The notes under the pieces: model-generated | The model's database searches: none | What the model saw: only the letters and a program-made list of their open reading frames with translations | Told to the model about the DNA's origin: nothing | From: Pyrobaculum sp. | Lineage (GTDB): Archaea; Thermoproteota; Thermoprotei; Thermoproteales; Thermoproteaceae | Direction: 5' to 3' | Assembly (NCBI GenBank): GCA_009903905.1 | Contig: WYEI01000267.1 | Span: forward strand, 1-44,319 | DNA length: 44,319 bases | In this document: positions 31,203-39,902 of the stretch, in pieces | Layout: each line of letters starts with the position of its first letter | How positions within the stretch are numbered: position 1 is the stretch's first letter | Program-made: the position numbers and the translations under genes

Positions 31203-33425
31203 ATGTCTTCAGCGGTTAGGGTTGTGGAAAAGCAACTGGACGAAATTTTGGCGATTGCGAAGAACCCCGCGCAGATCCGAAACGCCGGTACTCTGGCGCA
31301 TGTGGACCATGGGAAGACCACCACCAGCGACTCGCTTCTGATGGGCGCTGGGCTTCTGTCGCCGAAGGTGGCCGGGAAGGCGCTTGCGATGGACTACGTC
31401 CCCATTGAACAGCTGAGGCAGATGACGGTCAAGGCGGCTAACATATCGCTGTATTTCGAATACGGGGGCAAGCCGTATCTGATTAACTTCGTCGACACGC
31501 CGGGCCACGTGGACTTCACCGGCCACGTGACGCGCTCCCTAAGGGTCATGGACGGCGGCCTCGTGGTGGTGGACTCCGTGGAGGGCGTCATGACGCAGAC
31601 GGAGACAGTGGTGAGGCAGGCTTTGGAGGAGTACGTAAGGCCTGTGCTCTTCATCAACAAGATAGACCGCCTCATCAAGGAGCTTAGGCTTTCGCCTCAG
31701 GAGATCCAGCAGAGGATTCTCACCATCGTGAAGGACTTCAACGCCTTGATCGACATGTTCGGCCCGCCGGAGTTTAAAGACAAGTGGAAGGTGGACCCGG
31801 GCAAGGGCCAGGTGGCGCTGGGATCGGCGCTTCATAAGTGGGGCATCACGATCCCGATGGCGCAGAAGGCGGGTCTCAGGTTCAGCAACATAGTGGATGC
31901 GTACGAGAAGGGGTACGTGGATAAGCTGGCCGAGGAGTTCCCGCTGTATAAGACCCTGCTGACAATGATAACCGAGCACGTGCCGCCGCCTAACGTGGCG
32001 CAGAAGTACAGAATCCCGAGGCTTTGGCGCGGCGACTTAAACAGCGAGGTGGGCAAGGCGCTTCTTGAGGCGGACCCCAACGGGCCCGCCATAGTGGCCG
32101 TCAGCAAGGTTAATAAGGACCCCCACGCCGGCTTGATCGCCACGGGCCGCGTATTCGCCGGCACCATCAGGGAGGGCGACGAGATCTACATAATCGGCAG
32201 GAAGCTGAAGAAGAAGGTGTTGCAGACATACATCTACATGGGTCCCGCGAGGATAATCGTGCCGTATATGCCCGCGGGCAATATAGTGGCGCTGATGGGC
32301 GTGGACGAGGCCAGGGCTGGCGACACCTTGGTGGATCCGAAATATGCCGACATCCCGCCGTTTGAGAGGATGAGGTACATCTCCGAGCCCGTGGTGACCG
32401 TCGCCATAGAGCCGAAGAACCCGGCGGAGCTGGCTAGGCTGGTGGAGGCCTTGAAGGACCTCGTGATAGAGGACCCCACCCTAGACCTCAAGATTGACCA
32501 AGAGACTGGGCAGATCCTGCTGTCTGGCGTGGGTACCCTGCACCTCGAGATCGCCACGTGGCTGTTGAAGGAGAGGACAAAGACCGAGTTCACCGTGTCG
32601 CCGCCGTTGATCCGCTTCAGGGAGACTGTGCGGGAGAGGTCGCAGGTGTGGGAGGGCAAGTCGCCGAATAAGCACAACCGCCTCTACTTCTACGTGGAGC
32701 CTCTCGACGAGACTACCATAGAGCTCATCGCCTTGAAGGAGGTAACGGAGGACCAGGACCCGAGGGAGAGGGCGAAGATCCTTAGGGAGAAGGCCGGCTG
32801 GGACGCCGACGAGGCGCGCGGCATCTGGGCCATAGACGACAGGTACTTCAACATAATTGTAGACAGGTCGTCCGGCATCCAGTACCTCCGCGAGATCCGG
32901 GACTACATCGTGCAGGGCTTTAGGTGGGCGGCTGAGGCTGGCCCCTTGGCCATGGAGCCCATGAGGGGCGTCAAGGTGGTGCTGACCGACGCCGTTGTGC
33001 ACGAGGACCCGGCGCACCGCGGTCCAGCGCAGATAATGCCCGCCACTAAAAACGCCATATTCGCCGCCGTGCTCTCCGCGAGGCCGACGGTGCTGGAGCC
33101 CTTGATGAAGCTGGACATCAAGGTGGCGCCTGATTACATCGGCGCGGTGACCTCCGTGTTGAACAAACACAGGGGGAAGGTTCTGGAAATGACCCAGCAG
33201 GAGTACATGGCGTATCTGAGGGCTGAGCTCCCGGTGCTTGAGTCGTTTAACATAAGCGACGAGCTCCGCGCGGCCGCCGCCGGCAAGATCTTCTGGTCGA
33301 TGCAGTTCTCGCGGTGGGCGCCCGTGCCTGAGTCGTTGTTGGCGGACCTCGTGAAGCAGCTGAGGAAGAAGAAGGGGTTGAAGGAGGATATCCCGAAGCC
33401 GACGGACTTCGTGGAGACGTTCTAA
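31203..33425 (+). CDS. fusA: Translation elongation factor 2 (aEF-2)
   Basis: A 740-residue GTPase that translocates the ribosome. G1 is AHVDHGKTTTSDSLL, switch I contains MTVKAANISLYF, G3 DTPGHVDF, and G4 NKID in LFINKIDRL. The C-terminal domain IV has DPAHRGPAQIMP with His605, the residue modified to diphthamide. Length is normal and no intein is present. ATG 31203 (MSSAVRVVEKQL) is about 24 nt after AATTAATATAC (31174-31184); the 16-codon longer frame would cross this box. It stands alone as a single-gene unit ending in a T-run. Confidence 0.98.
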   Translation: MSSAVRVVEKQLDEILAIAKNPAQIRNAGTLAHVDHGKTTTSDSLLMGAGLLSPKVAGKALAMDYVPIEQLRQMTVKAANISLYFEYGGKPYLINFVDTPGHVDFTGHVTRSLRVMDGGLVVVDSVEGVMTQTETVVRQALEEYVRPVLFINKIDRLIKELRLSPQEIQQRILTIVKDFNALIDMFGPPEFKDKWKVDPGKGQVALGSALHKWGITIPMAQKAGLRFSNIVDAYEKGYVDKLAEEFPLYKTLLTMITEHVPPPNVAQKYRIPRLWRGDLNSEVGKALLEADPNGPAIVAVSKVNKDPHAGLIATGRVFAGTIREGDEIYIIGRKLKKKVLQTYIYMGPARIIVPYMPAGNIVALMGVDEARAGDTLVDPKYADIPPFERMRYISEPVVTVAIEPKNPAELARLVEALKDLVIEDPTLDLKIDQETGQILLSGVGTLHLEIATWLLKERTKTEFTVSPPLIRFRETVRERSQVWEGKSPNKHNRLYFYVEPLDETTIELIALKEVTEDQDPRERAKILREKAGWDADEARGIWAIDDRYFNIIVDRSSGIQYLREIRDYIVQGFRWAAEAGPLAMEPMRGVKVVLTDAVVHEDPAHRGPAQIMPATKNAIFAAVLSARPTVLEPLMKLDIKVAPDYIGAVTSVLNKHRGKVLEMTQQEYMAYLRAELPVLESFNISDELRAAAAGKIFWSMQFSRWAPVPESLLADLVKQLRKKKGLKEDIPKPTDFVETF

Positions 33426-33430
33426 TTTTT
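33426..33430 (+). terminator. Oligo-T terminator candidate after EF-2
   Basis: TAATTTTT directly follows the EF-2 stop codon, with no inverted repeat. Short T-runs of this kind are sufficient for archaeal RNA polymerase termination. Confidence 0.35.
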
Positions 33431-33533
33431 CAGCATAGAAACACGTCTTCACAGGTCGAGTCACGGCCGTGTCATCACAAGTCTCTCCACCTGGGCTTAT
33501 TTAATATTTAAAAAGAGATAACATGTTGCTCAT

Positions 33534-34550
33534 ATGTCTATTAGGACCTTATTGGCGGTGGTTTTCGCAGTGGCTGTGGTGCTTGTTGCCGTCTTGGCGT
33601 TGCAGGCCTACCAGCAGACCACTGAGAAGAGGCTCGTAATCGTCGGGCCCCAGGGCATAAGCGACTTGGGCAAGGCGCTTGCGCAGGAGTTCAGCAAGAA
33701 ATACGGCGTAAACGCCACCTTCGTGCCGCTGGGAGGCGCCGTGGAGATGGTAAACGAGCTGGTCCGCAACAGGGAGAACCCGCCTTGGGACGTGGCCATA
33801 GGGATTCCGGAGTTCTACTACACCGTGTTGATCGAAAGAGACGTCCTCTACTGCCCTGGAATAAAGGTAGACGGCGTGCCTGCCGACGAGTATTGGGACC
33901 CACGCGGGTGCGTCTACCCGCTGGATAAGTCGTACATAGGGATCGTGTATAACGAGACCGCGTTGGCGAGACTCGGCTTGAAGCCGCCCGAGACGTTGGA
34001 CGACTTGCTCAAGCCGGAGTACAAGGGGCTCGTCGCGTATCCAAACCCCGTCACCTCGGGGACGGGTCTCGCGGTGCTTTCATGGGTCATGTCTGTGAAG
34101 GGAGAGGAAGAGGGGTGGCGCTACCTCAAGCAACTGGCGGGGCAGATCGCCAAGGTTGGCTACCCCAGCGGATTCACGGCTACGAGGAACGCGCTTAAGC
34201 GCGGCGATGTGGTTGTCGCCTTGTCGTGGTTCAGCCACGCCATAGACCCCGGCACGCCGCATATGCGCGCCGCGACCTCAAGCGCGTTTCTCTACAGAGA
34301 GGGGGTGGCGGTGCTTAGGAACTCGAAGAACCGCGACCTCGCCGTGGAGTTTATCAAGTTCGCCTTGAGCAAGGAGGGTCAGGACCTCGTGGATCCCTAC
34401 AACTACATGCTCCCGGTTAGGCCCGACGCGAAGATAGAAAACAACATGGGCCTCCCGCAACCGCGTAGCGTCGTGGTGTACAACCCGGCGCTGGGGTCCA
34501 AGGCCGACGAGTGGAGGTTTAGGTGGCAGAGGGAAGTAGCCGGCGGGTGA
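33534..34550 (+). CDS. Fbp/ThiB-type ABC substrate-binding protein
   Basis: A 338-residue extracellular binding protein of the iron(III)/thiamine family. The signal anchor is residues 5-24 (TLLAVVFAVAVVLVAVLALQ), followed by KRLVIVGPQGISDLGKALAQ and EFSKKYGVNATFVPLGGA. DKSYIGIVYNETALARLGLK and PETLDDLLKPEYKGLVAYPN are typical for ThiB/FbpA proteins. The ligand cannot be settled: thiamine in ThiB, ferric iron in FbpA. The neighbouring FeoB and shared regulator motif favour iron, but the fold is compatible with both. ATG 33534 is about 24 nt after ATATTTAAAA (33504-33513). Confidence 0.82.
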   Translation: MSIRTLLAVVFAVAVVLVAVLALQAYQQTTEKRLVIVGPQGISDLGKALAQEFSKKYGVNATFVPLGGAVEMVNELVRNRENPPWDVAIGIPEFYYTVLIERDVLYCPGIKVDGVPADEYWDPRGCVYPLDKSYIGIVYNETALARLGLKPPETLDDLLKPEYKGLVAYPNPVTSGTGLAVLSWVMSVKGEEEGWRYLKQLAGQIAKVGYPSGFTATRNALKRGDVVVALSWFSHAIDPGTPHMRAATSSAFLYREGVAVLRNSKNRDLAVEFIKFALSKEGQDLVDPYNYMLPVRPDAKIENNMGLPQPRSVVVYNPALGSKADEWRFRWQREVAGG

Positions 34551-35962
34551 GGCGGTACTTAACCCCCCCGCTTTTTTTCCTCTCCGCATTTACAGCCCCT
34601 TACCTCATTCTCCTGGCTAAATACGGCGTCTCCCTACAGGTGGACAGCTACGTGCTTCGGGTTTTCGCGTTTACTTGGGCCCAGGCGGCGGCCTCGGCGG
34701 CTTTGTCTCTGGCGGTGGGGCTTGCCCTGGTGCCGACGTATGTCCGGTTTCCCTGGGTTAAGCCCGTGGCTCTTGTGCCGTTTTTCGCCCCCGCCCTCTC
34801 CACTGTGGATGCGTTGATTAGGCTCCACGGAGACTTCATGTACGGGCCGTGGGGCATCGTGGTGGCGCACGCCGTGTATTACGGGCCCTACGTGGCGCTG
34901 GTTGTGGAGTCTAACCTCAGGTCTATACCGGCCGACTTGCTGGAGGCGGCCGATCTATACGTGAGGAGGGCCACCACAAGGCTGAGGATCGTCTTCGCCG
35001 AGTTGCGGCCCGCGGTTTTGTACTCCTTCTTTACCGTGTTTATCTTCAGCTTTCTCAGCTTCACAACCCCGCTTCTCCTAGGCGGCAGATACCCCACCCT
35101 TGAGCTACTCGTCTATATCTACGCCACCTCCTTCGCCTCTACGGACCTCGTTGCCAGCCTCGTGTTGCTGGGCCTACTCTCCTCGGCTGTGCTCGCCCTT
35201 CCCCTCCTCAAGATCCCGGCGCCCCCGCCTGCGGAGCCCGCCCCGAGGACCCCCGCCGTGGGGCCCGTCCCCACGGCGTTTTCCCTCGGAGCAGCGCTTT
35301 ATTTCTTCGCTGTGGCCTTCTACATCTTCTCGCCTCTGCTGGAGCCCCGCGGCGTTGACGCCGTGGTTCAGCCTCTGTTTAACAGCTTCGCCGTGGCGCT
35401 GACGGCGTCTGCGGCTGTGCTTCTCGTGGTGTTGGCCTTCCTGGTTTCGGACTCCGTCGGCTCGCGGCTACCCGCGTTGACATATGTGGTTACGGTCTCC
35501 CTCTCAAAAAGCCTCTTCGCCCTCGGCTTCTTCCACATGGCCCAGCCGCTGTACGGCACCTTGCTTATTCTAACGGCGGCCCACTCAGTAGTTATCGCCC
35601 CCCTTGCTTACTCCCTCGTCAAGCCCTCCTGGGAGAAGATAAGAATAGATACCAGGGAGGCTTGCGTCTTGTACCTGGGTCCTTTGAAATGCGTCATGCG
35701 GATAATAAGCGAGGCCCTCGGCCCAACCCTCGTACAGACTTGGCTGGTGGCCCTTGCCTCTTCTCTGTCTGAGACGACGCTGGCGTTGATGCTCACCACG
35801 GGCGGCGCCGCGACGCTCTCCGCAGAGGCCGTCCGACTCCTCACCTCAAGAGCGCCAGACTTGATCGAGATGGGGCATTTCTACTCGGCGGTGCTCGCCC
35901 TTTTGGTGCTGGTGCTACTCGCCGCGTCGCGGCTCATAAAGCCGAGACCCTACTCCATCTGA
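34547..35962 (+). CDS. Fused two-half ABC permease (FbpB/ThiP type)
   Basis: A 471-residue protein with about 12 membrane helices, two permease halves in one chain as in FbpB and ThiP. The first EAA-like loop is LEAADLYVRRATTRLRIVFA, before AELRPAVLYSFFT. The second is degenerate, REACVLYLGPLKCVMRIISE, before ALGPTLVQTWLVALA. The halves join at a Pro-rich linker (PAPPPAEPAPRTPAVGPVP, about residues 229-247). GTG 34547 overlaps the binding-protein stop as GTGA; the frame is open eight codons further, so 34523 cannot be excluded. The 3' end overlaps the convergent ATPase gene by 13 nt. Confidence 0.85.
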   Translation: MRRYLTPPLFFLSAFTAPYLILLAKYGVSLQVDSYVLRVFAFTWAQAAASAALSLAVGLALVPTYVRFPWVKPVALVPFFAPALSTVDALIRLHGDFMYGPWGIVVAHAVYYGPYVALVVESNLRSIPADLLEAADLYVRRATTRLRIVFAELRPAVLYSFFTVFIFSFLSFTTPLLLGGRYPTLELLVYIYATSFASTDLVASLVLLGLLSSAVLALPLLKIPAPPPAEPAPRTPAVGPVPTAFSLGAALYFFAVAFYIFSPLLEPRGVDAVVQPLFNSFAVALTASAAVLLVVLAFLVSDSVGSRLPALTYVVTVSLSKSLFALGFFHMAQPLYGTLLILTAAHSVVIAPLAYSLVKPSWEKIRIDTREACVLYLGPLKCVMRIISEALGPTLVQTWLVALASSLSETTLALMLTTGGAATLSAEAVRLLTSRAPDLIEMGHFYSAVLALLVLVLLAASRLIKPRPYSI

Positions 35963-36876
35963 GGAAAGCACTTCCCCTTGACCACGTCGAAGGAGAATGA
36001 CCCTGACCGTGGCGGCTTGGGTGTGACGATTCTAACGTGTTGCCCCTCCACCTCCGCCAAAACCTCGTATCTCCCGGCCTTGTACCACACGGCGACGACG
36101 CGGCCGACGTAGGTGGTGCCAGGCGCCGCGTCCCACGGCCTGAAGTAGAAGAAGCCGCAGTCTGCCCTCAGCCGGTTTGTGTAGCCGAGGAACTGGGCCA
36201 CCTTGGGCGTCGGCGGGTTTTCAAAAAGCTCCACGGCGTCCCCCTGGGCCGCCACCCGGCCGTCCATGAGGACCACCACGCGGCTTGCGACGAAGGTCGC
36301 CTCCTCGAAGTCGTGCGTGACGTACAACACGGTACGGCCCCTAGACGCCTCATAGATATAGGGCAGGACCTCCCCCCTCAGCGGGGTGTCCAGCGCCGTG
36401 AGAGGCTCGTCGAGAAGCAAAACGGGAGGCTCCAACACAAGCGCCCTGGCGAGGGACACCCTCTGTTGTTGCCCTCTGCTGAGCTGGGCGGGGTACCTCC
36501 CAGCTAGGTGCCCAAGCCCCAGGACTTCCAAAACCTCGCGCGCCCTCCGCACAGCCTCCTGCCTAGATGCGCCGCGGGAAATGAGCGGCTCCGCCACGTT
36601 TTCCAACACGGTGAGGGAGGGGAAGAGGGCGGGGCTTTGGAAGACGAGCCCCACTCCGCGGCGCCAGGGCTCGAGCGTCGTCACGTCGCGTCCGTCTATA
36701 TATACACGGCCTTCGTCCGGCATAACAAGCCCCGCCACGATGCGGAGCAACGTGGATTTGCCGGATCCTGAGGGCCCCACGACGGCCACCCTCTCCCCCC
36801 TCCCCACCTCTAGGTCTATAGGTCCGAGTATAAAGTCGCCGAAGTTCCTCTTGACGGCTCTGAGGGATAACGCCAT
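35950..36876 (-). CDS. ABC transporter ATPase (FbpC/ThiQ type), encoded opposite to its permease
   Basis: A 308-residue ATPase with Walker A GPSGSGKST (34-42), Q-loop VFQSPALFPS, signature LSRGQQQR (second Gly-position Arg, common in FbpC/PotA types), Walker B PVLLLDEPLTALD and switch VTHD. A C-terminal TOBE-like region of about 75 residues follows, with FFYFRPWDAAPGTTYVGRV. It is the only free ATPase near the binding-protein/permease pair on the other strand, so it very likely energises that importer. ATG 36876 overlaps the stop of the upstream regulator as TAATG; the frame upstream of that is antisense junk. Confidence 0.9.
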   Translation of the reverse strand: MALSLRAVKRNFGDFILGPIDLEVGRGERVAVVGPSGSGKSTLLRIVAGLVMPDEGRVYIDGRDVTTLEPWRRGVGLVFQSPALFPSLTVLENVAEPLISRGASRQEAVRRAREVLEVLGLGHLAGRYPAQLSRGQQQRVSLARALVLEPPVLLLDEPLTALDTPLRGEVLPYIYEASRGRTVLYVTHDFEEATFVASRVVVLMDGRVAAQGDAVELFENPPTPKVAQFLGYTNRLRADCGFFYFRPWDAAPGTTYVGRVVAVWYKAGRYEVLAEVEGQHVRIVTPKPPRSGSFSFDVVKGKCFPQME

Positions 36877-37454
36877 TACTTTTGGACGGCCTTGACGCGG
36901 AGTATGCCGGGCGCCGTGATGATCTCCTCCACCTCGTAGTTTAGCTCCTCTAGGAGGCACTGGACGGCTTTGGCTGTGACCTGGACGCTTTCTAGGCCGT
37001 AGCCGACCCCTATCGTGTCCATGGTGAACTCGCCGTCTTTCGCCTTGACCTCGAAGCGCTTAGCAGGCACCACCCTCTCCACGTAGGGCGCCAGCTCAAC
37101 CGCCTTTTCCAGGTCTCCAAACACCGCCTTGATGTAGGCGGCCAGCATCTTGCCGGCGTCGCACCAAGCCCGTGTCACCGCGTCGGGGTTTTCCTTATAC
37201 ATCTCCACTATCATCCTGTCGAGGATCCTGCCCGGTACAGGTACGCTTTCTAGCTCCGTCATAACCTTGTAGAATTGAGCTATCTCCTTTATCTGGGCTA
37301 CGCTGTAGCCCTGGCGGATGAGGTCCAGCCCCACGGCAAGTATCTGGTTGGCAAGGGCATACTGCGTCATGCCCAGCTCCTCGGCTGTGTTAGCAAGCAC
37401 GTCCGCAACCTCCTTGGCCACGGCGATGTTCACCCTGTCTTTCTTCATGTTCAT
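36876..37454 (-). CDS. Putative ribbon-helix-helix-like regulator with C-terminal sensor domain
   Basis: A 192-residue protein, not firmly recognised. The N-terminal KDRVNIAVAKEVADVLANTA, EELGMTQYALANQILAVGLD resembles a ribbon-helix-helix or related DNA-binding motif. The middle is helical (IVEMYKENPDAVTRAWCDAG). The C-terminal 70 residues (VEVKAKDGEFTMDTIGVGYG-like, ESVQVTAKAVQCLLEELNYE) look like a ligand-binding alpha/beta domain with single Cys residues. It heads a two-gene operon with the ABC ATPase. ATG 37454 is about 24 nt from TTTTAAAT (37477-37484). Divergent from FeoB, it is a good candidate for an iron-linked regulator, which is an inference from context. Confidence 0.6.
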   Translation of the reverse strand: MNMKKDRVNIAVAKEVADVLANTAEELGMTQYALANQILAVGLDLIRQGYSVAQIKEIAQFYKVMTELESVPVPGRILDRMIVEMYKENPDAVTRAWCDAGKMLAAYIKAVFGDLEKAVELAPYVERVVPAKRFEVKAKDGEFTMDTIGVGYGLESVQVTAKAVQCLLEELNYEVEEIITAPGILRVKAVQK

Positions 37455-37611
37455 AAACCATAAAAATCTGCACCGTTTTAAATGTTGTGTACATTATGCG
37501 ATAAATAGATGAGGTTGCATCCACATATCTATCAGAAATAGATTTCGAAACAGATTTTACAAAATTAAAACAACACTTGGAAAATTTTTAAGTACACAAT
37601 GTTAATAGCGT
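37455..37611. promoter_or_regulatory. Divergent promoter region of regulator-ATPase operon and FeoB with inverted motifs
   Basis: The minus TATA TTTTAAAT (37477-37484) and plus TATA TTTTTAAG (37585-37592) lie at the two ends. TTGTGTAC (37485-37492, plus) and its exact reverse complement GTACACAA (37592-37599) each abut a TATA box. The left copy is also within AATGT-TGTGT-ACATT, a 5+5+5 inverted repeat (37481-37495). Between them lies another inverted repeat, ATCTAT-CAGAA-ATAGAT (37527-37543). The whole 157 bp is strongly AT-rich. Confidence 0.65.
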
Positions 37612-39315
37612 GTGAGGCGCTACGCCATTGTGGGCCCGGTAAACGTGGGCAAGTCCTCTCTGTTTTACGCCCTCACAGGTCTTTACGTAAAGACCGCGAA
37701 CTACCCCGGCACCACTGTGGAGATACACAAGGCGTATCTGAGGCGGGACGGCGAAAAAATCGAAATCGTCGACCTGCCGGGGGTTCTAAACCCCGAAAAC
37801 CCCCTCGACGAAGACGAGAAGATCGCTATGAAGGAGATAGCGGAGGGTTCCTACGACGGCTTGGTGGTCGTCGCTGCGCCCCACGCGGTTGGAAACGCCT
37901 TAAAAATAGCAGAGGTGGCCAGCAAGTACAAGCCGGTAGCCGTGGTTTTCAACATGGCCGATCTCTGGACCCCGCCTTATTCGGAGGAGGAGCTTTCCAA
38001 GGCCCTTGGCGTGCCTGTGGTCTACGTGTCGGCCACCAAGAGAAGTGGCGTGGAAAAGCTGGTGAAGCTGTTGGTAGAGGGGCTTCCCAGGGGGACGCCG
38101 CGCCCAATCAAGTTGGAGCCTCCCGCTACCGCGGCGGTTAAGTCCTCCGTCTTGGCTCACCCCGTCCTGGCGCTTCTGACGTTGGTGGCGCTGGGCTTCG
38201 CCGCGGCGTTTTTCCTCATGGCTGTCGTCGAGGGAATCACGCCGTGGGGCGCTGAACTGCCCGTGTCGATAGTACAACTCTTGAACGCAGTTGACGGCGC
38301 CGTGTCCAGCTGGATTCTGGAGAACCTAGGCGGGCTTGCCGGCCGCTTCGTGGCGGAGGCCTTGTGGGGCACCTTATTAACTTTGTTAACAATATCAGTA
38401 TACGTCTTTGTGGCTCTTTCGCTCATCACGCTGTATGAAGACAGCGGCGTGATTGCCCTCCTCTCCAGAAGCCTCGAGAGGCAACTAACACGCCTGGGCA
38501 TACCTCCCCGGGGCGTCGTCTGCCTCTTTGTGGGGGCCTCCTGCAACGTGTCCGCTGTGGCCACGGCTAGGGTGCTGTGGGGAAGGGCAAACCGCGTCCT
38601 TACCGCTCTGCTGTTGCCATATGTGCCCTGCGTAGCGAGGCTCGCCATCTTCGCCGCTGTGGCGACCGCCGCCTTTGCCCACATGCCGTATCTCATACCG
38701 CTCGCCGTGTTCCTCCCCTACGTAGTCGCCTTTCTTGTGGTGCTCCTCGCGTCGCTGATATATAGACGCGTGCTGGCCCTGGGCGCGGCCGCCGGCGGCG
38801 GGGTGCCGCCCTCCCCGATACTCCTCCCAAACCTCCGCATATACACCTTGAAAGTGGCAGCTGAGTTCCGCGAGTTTTTCCACAAGGTGGCGCCGCCTCT
38901 TGTCGCCGTCATGCTCGCCCTATGGCCGCTTCAAGCCTTCGGGCCCCACGGCGTTGCCGAGGACGTCTCCCATTCCTATCTCGCCTTGGCCGGCCAAGCC
39001 ATGCAACCTCTCTTCGGGCCGCTTGGCATGCCTTGGGAGCTGGTGATGCCGCTTATAGGTGGCTGGATCTTCAAGGAGGTGGTGCTGGGCCTCCTCGAAG
39101 CCACCGGCGGCTTGCAGTTGCTTCCCTCCTTGCCGCTACCAGCTGTGTTTGCCTACTTGGTGTTTACGGCCATGTACTCCGTATGTATCGCCACACTCTC
39201 TTCCATCTACAAGACGGTGGGGCTTAGGCTTACTCTGCTCAGCGTCGCGGCGAACCTACTCCTGGCTTACGTCGCCGCCTACCTCACCTACTTCACGCTT
39301 TCTCTAGTCTTCTAG
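37612..39315 (+). CDS. feoB: Ferrous iron transporter FeoB
   Basis: A 567-residue GTPase-coupled Fe(II) uptake protein, short compared with about 770 in E. coli but in the archaeal range. The G domain has G1 GPVNVGKSS (8-16), G2 in YPGTTVEI, G3 DLPG (54-57), G4 NMAD (114-117) and G5 SAT. The membrane part has about eight helices, with the two Gate motifs including LFVGASCNVSAVATARVLWG and VMPLIGGWIFKEVVLGLLEA. No FeoA gene is adjacent. GTG 37612 is 24 nt after the TATA box. The 3' end overlaps the convergent cytochrome-like gene by 23 nt. Confidence 0.93.
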   Translation: MRRYAIVGPVNVGKSSLFYALTGLYVKTANYPGTTVEIHKAYLRRDGEKIEIVDLPGVLNPENPLDEDEKIAMKEIAEGSYDGLVVVAAPHAVGNALKIAEVASKYKPVAVVFNMADLWTPPYSEEELSKALGVPVVYVSATKRSGVEKLVKLLVEGLPRGTPRPIKLEPPATAAVKSSVLAHPVLALLTLVALGFAAAFFLMAVVEGITPWGAELPVSIVQLLNAVDGAVSSWILENLGGLAGRFVAEALWGTLLTLLTISVYVFVALSLITLYEDSGVIALLSRSLERQLTRLGIPPRGVVCLFVGASCNVSAVATARVLWGRANRVLTALLLPYVPCVARLAIFAAVATAAFAHMPYLIPLAVFLPYVVAFLVVLLASLIYRRVLALGAAAGGGVPPSPILLPNLRIYTLKVAAEFREFFHKVAPPLVAVMLALWPLQAFGPHGVAEDVSHSYLALAGQAMQPLFGPLGMPWELVMPLIGGWIFKEVVLGLLEATGGLQLLPSLPLPAVFAYLVFTAMYSVCIATLSSIYKTVGLRLTLLSVAANLLLAYVAAYLTYFTLSLVF

Positions 39316-39874
39316 ATTTCACCGCGAGATAAGCCACAGGTGCCGCCACGTGGCTCATCAAGGTGTAGGGCACGGCCGCCGCCGTGGCCATTGCGCAAAT
39401 CACGTGGACAACAAGAAGAACGCTCGCCACATCAAGAGTCTGCGGAAGAGATAGGGCGATCTCCACCACGTACTCCCTCGGCGCCGCGAGACCCATCGCC
39501 GTACCTGTGGCGGCGGTTAGGAGAAGCAACGTTGATATGAGGAGATACTCGCGGTCTTTTTCGGAAAGCCTCCCGGCAACCAGCAGAGCCAGGGCGGCTG
39601 TAGCCGTGAGGCCCATGGCGGTTCCCAGCTTTGGAAGGGCGGGGGGCACCTCCTTTACAAACATAAAGAAGTGGCCAAAGAGCGAGGTGATTATGGCGAC
39701 GTGAAAAAGGAGCGACAGCGCCCTGAGCCGCTTGTTGAGGATCCCTCCGAAAGTCAAGAAGCGCATGAGCTCTTGAGGCGCCACAGCTGTGGAAGACTGT
39801 GACAGCGCCTTGTAGGCTCTGTAGATAGCCAGCGCAGTAGCCGCGGTAAATACAGGGAGGAATATCAGGAGCAT
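39293..39874 (-). CDS. b-type cytochrome membrane subunit (NarI/HdrE/DsrM-like)
   Basis: A 193-residue membrane protein with about five helices and four His suited to bind two hemes b: His58 (LSLLFHVAIITS), His68 (LFGHFFMFVKEV), His157 (LLVVHVICAMA) and His175 (TLMSHVAAPVAYL). The ordering matches the NarI/HdrE/DsrM family that passes electrons between the quinone pool and a cytoplasmic iron-sulfur partner. The divergent HdrD/DsrK-like gene is the obvious partner. ATG 39874 is 24 nt from TTTAAAT (39895-39901), which lies inside the coding sequence of that partner. It is shorter than NarI (about 225), and the C-terminus is basic. Confidence 0.78.
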   Translation of the reverse strand: MLLIFLPVFTAATALAIYRAYKALSQSSTAVAPQELMRFLTFGGILNKRLRALSLLFHVAIITSLFGHFFMFVKEVPPALPKLGTAMGLTATAALALLVAGRLSEKDREYLLISTLLLLTAATGTAMGLAAPREYVVEIALSLPQTLDVASVLLVVHVICAMATAAAVPYTLMSHVAAPVAYLAVKSRRLEKA

Positions 39875-39902
39875 GGTAGAGCTAACCTTCTGTGATTTAA
39901 AC
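39845..39902. promoter_or_regulatory. Head-to-head leaderless promoters with overlapping start codons
   Basis: The start codons of the minus cytochrome gene (39872-39874) and the plus iron-sulfur gene (39873-39875) share CATG. The plus TATA box GGTAAATACA (39845-39854) lies in the minus gene, and the minus TATA box TTTAAAT (39895-39901) lies in the plus gene. Each is centred about 24 nt from its start. There is no intergenic DNA at all. Confidence 0.65.

Noticed and set aside
32481..33464. Long minus-strand frame of 327 codons
   Set aside because: It lies antisense to EF-2; it is rich in Arg/His/Leu/Gly and arises from codon bias of a GC-rich gene.
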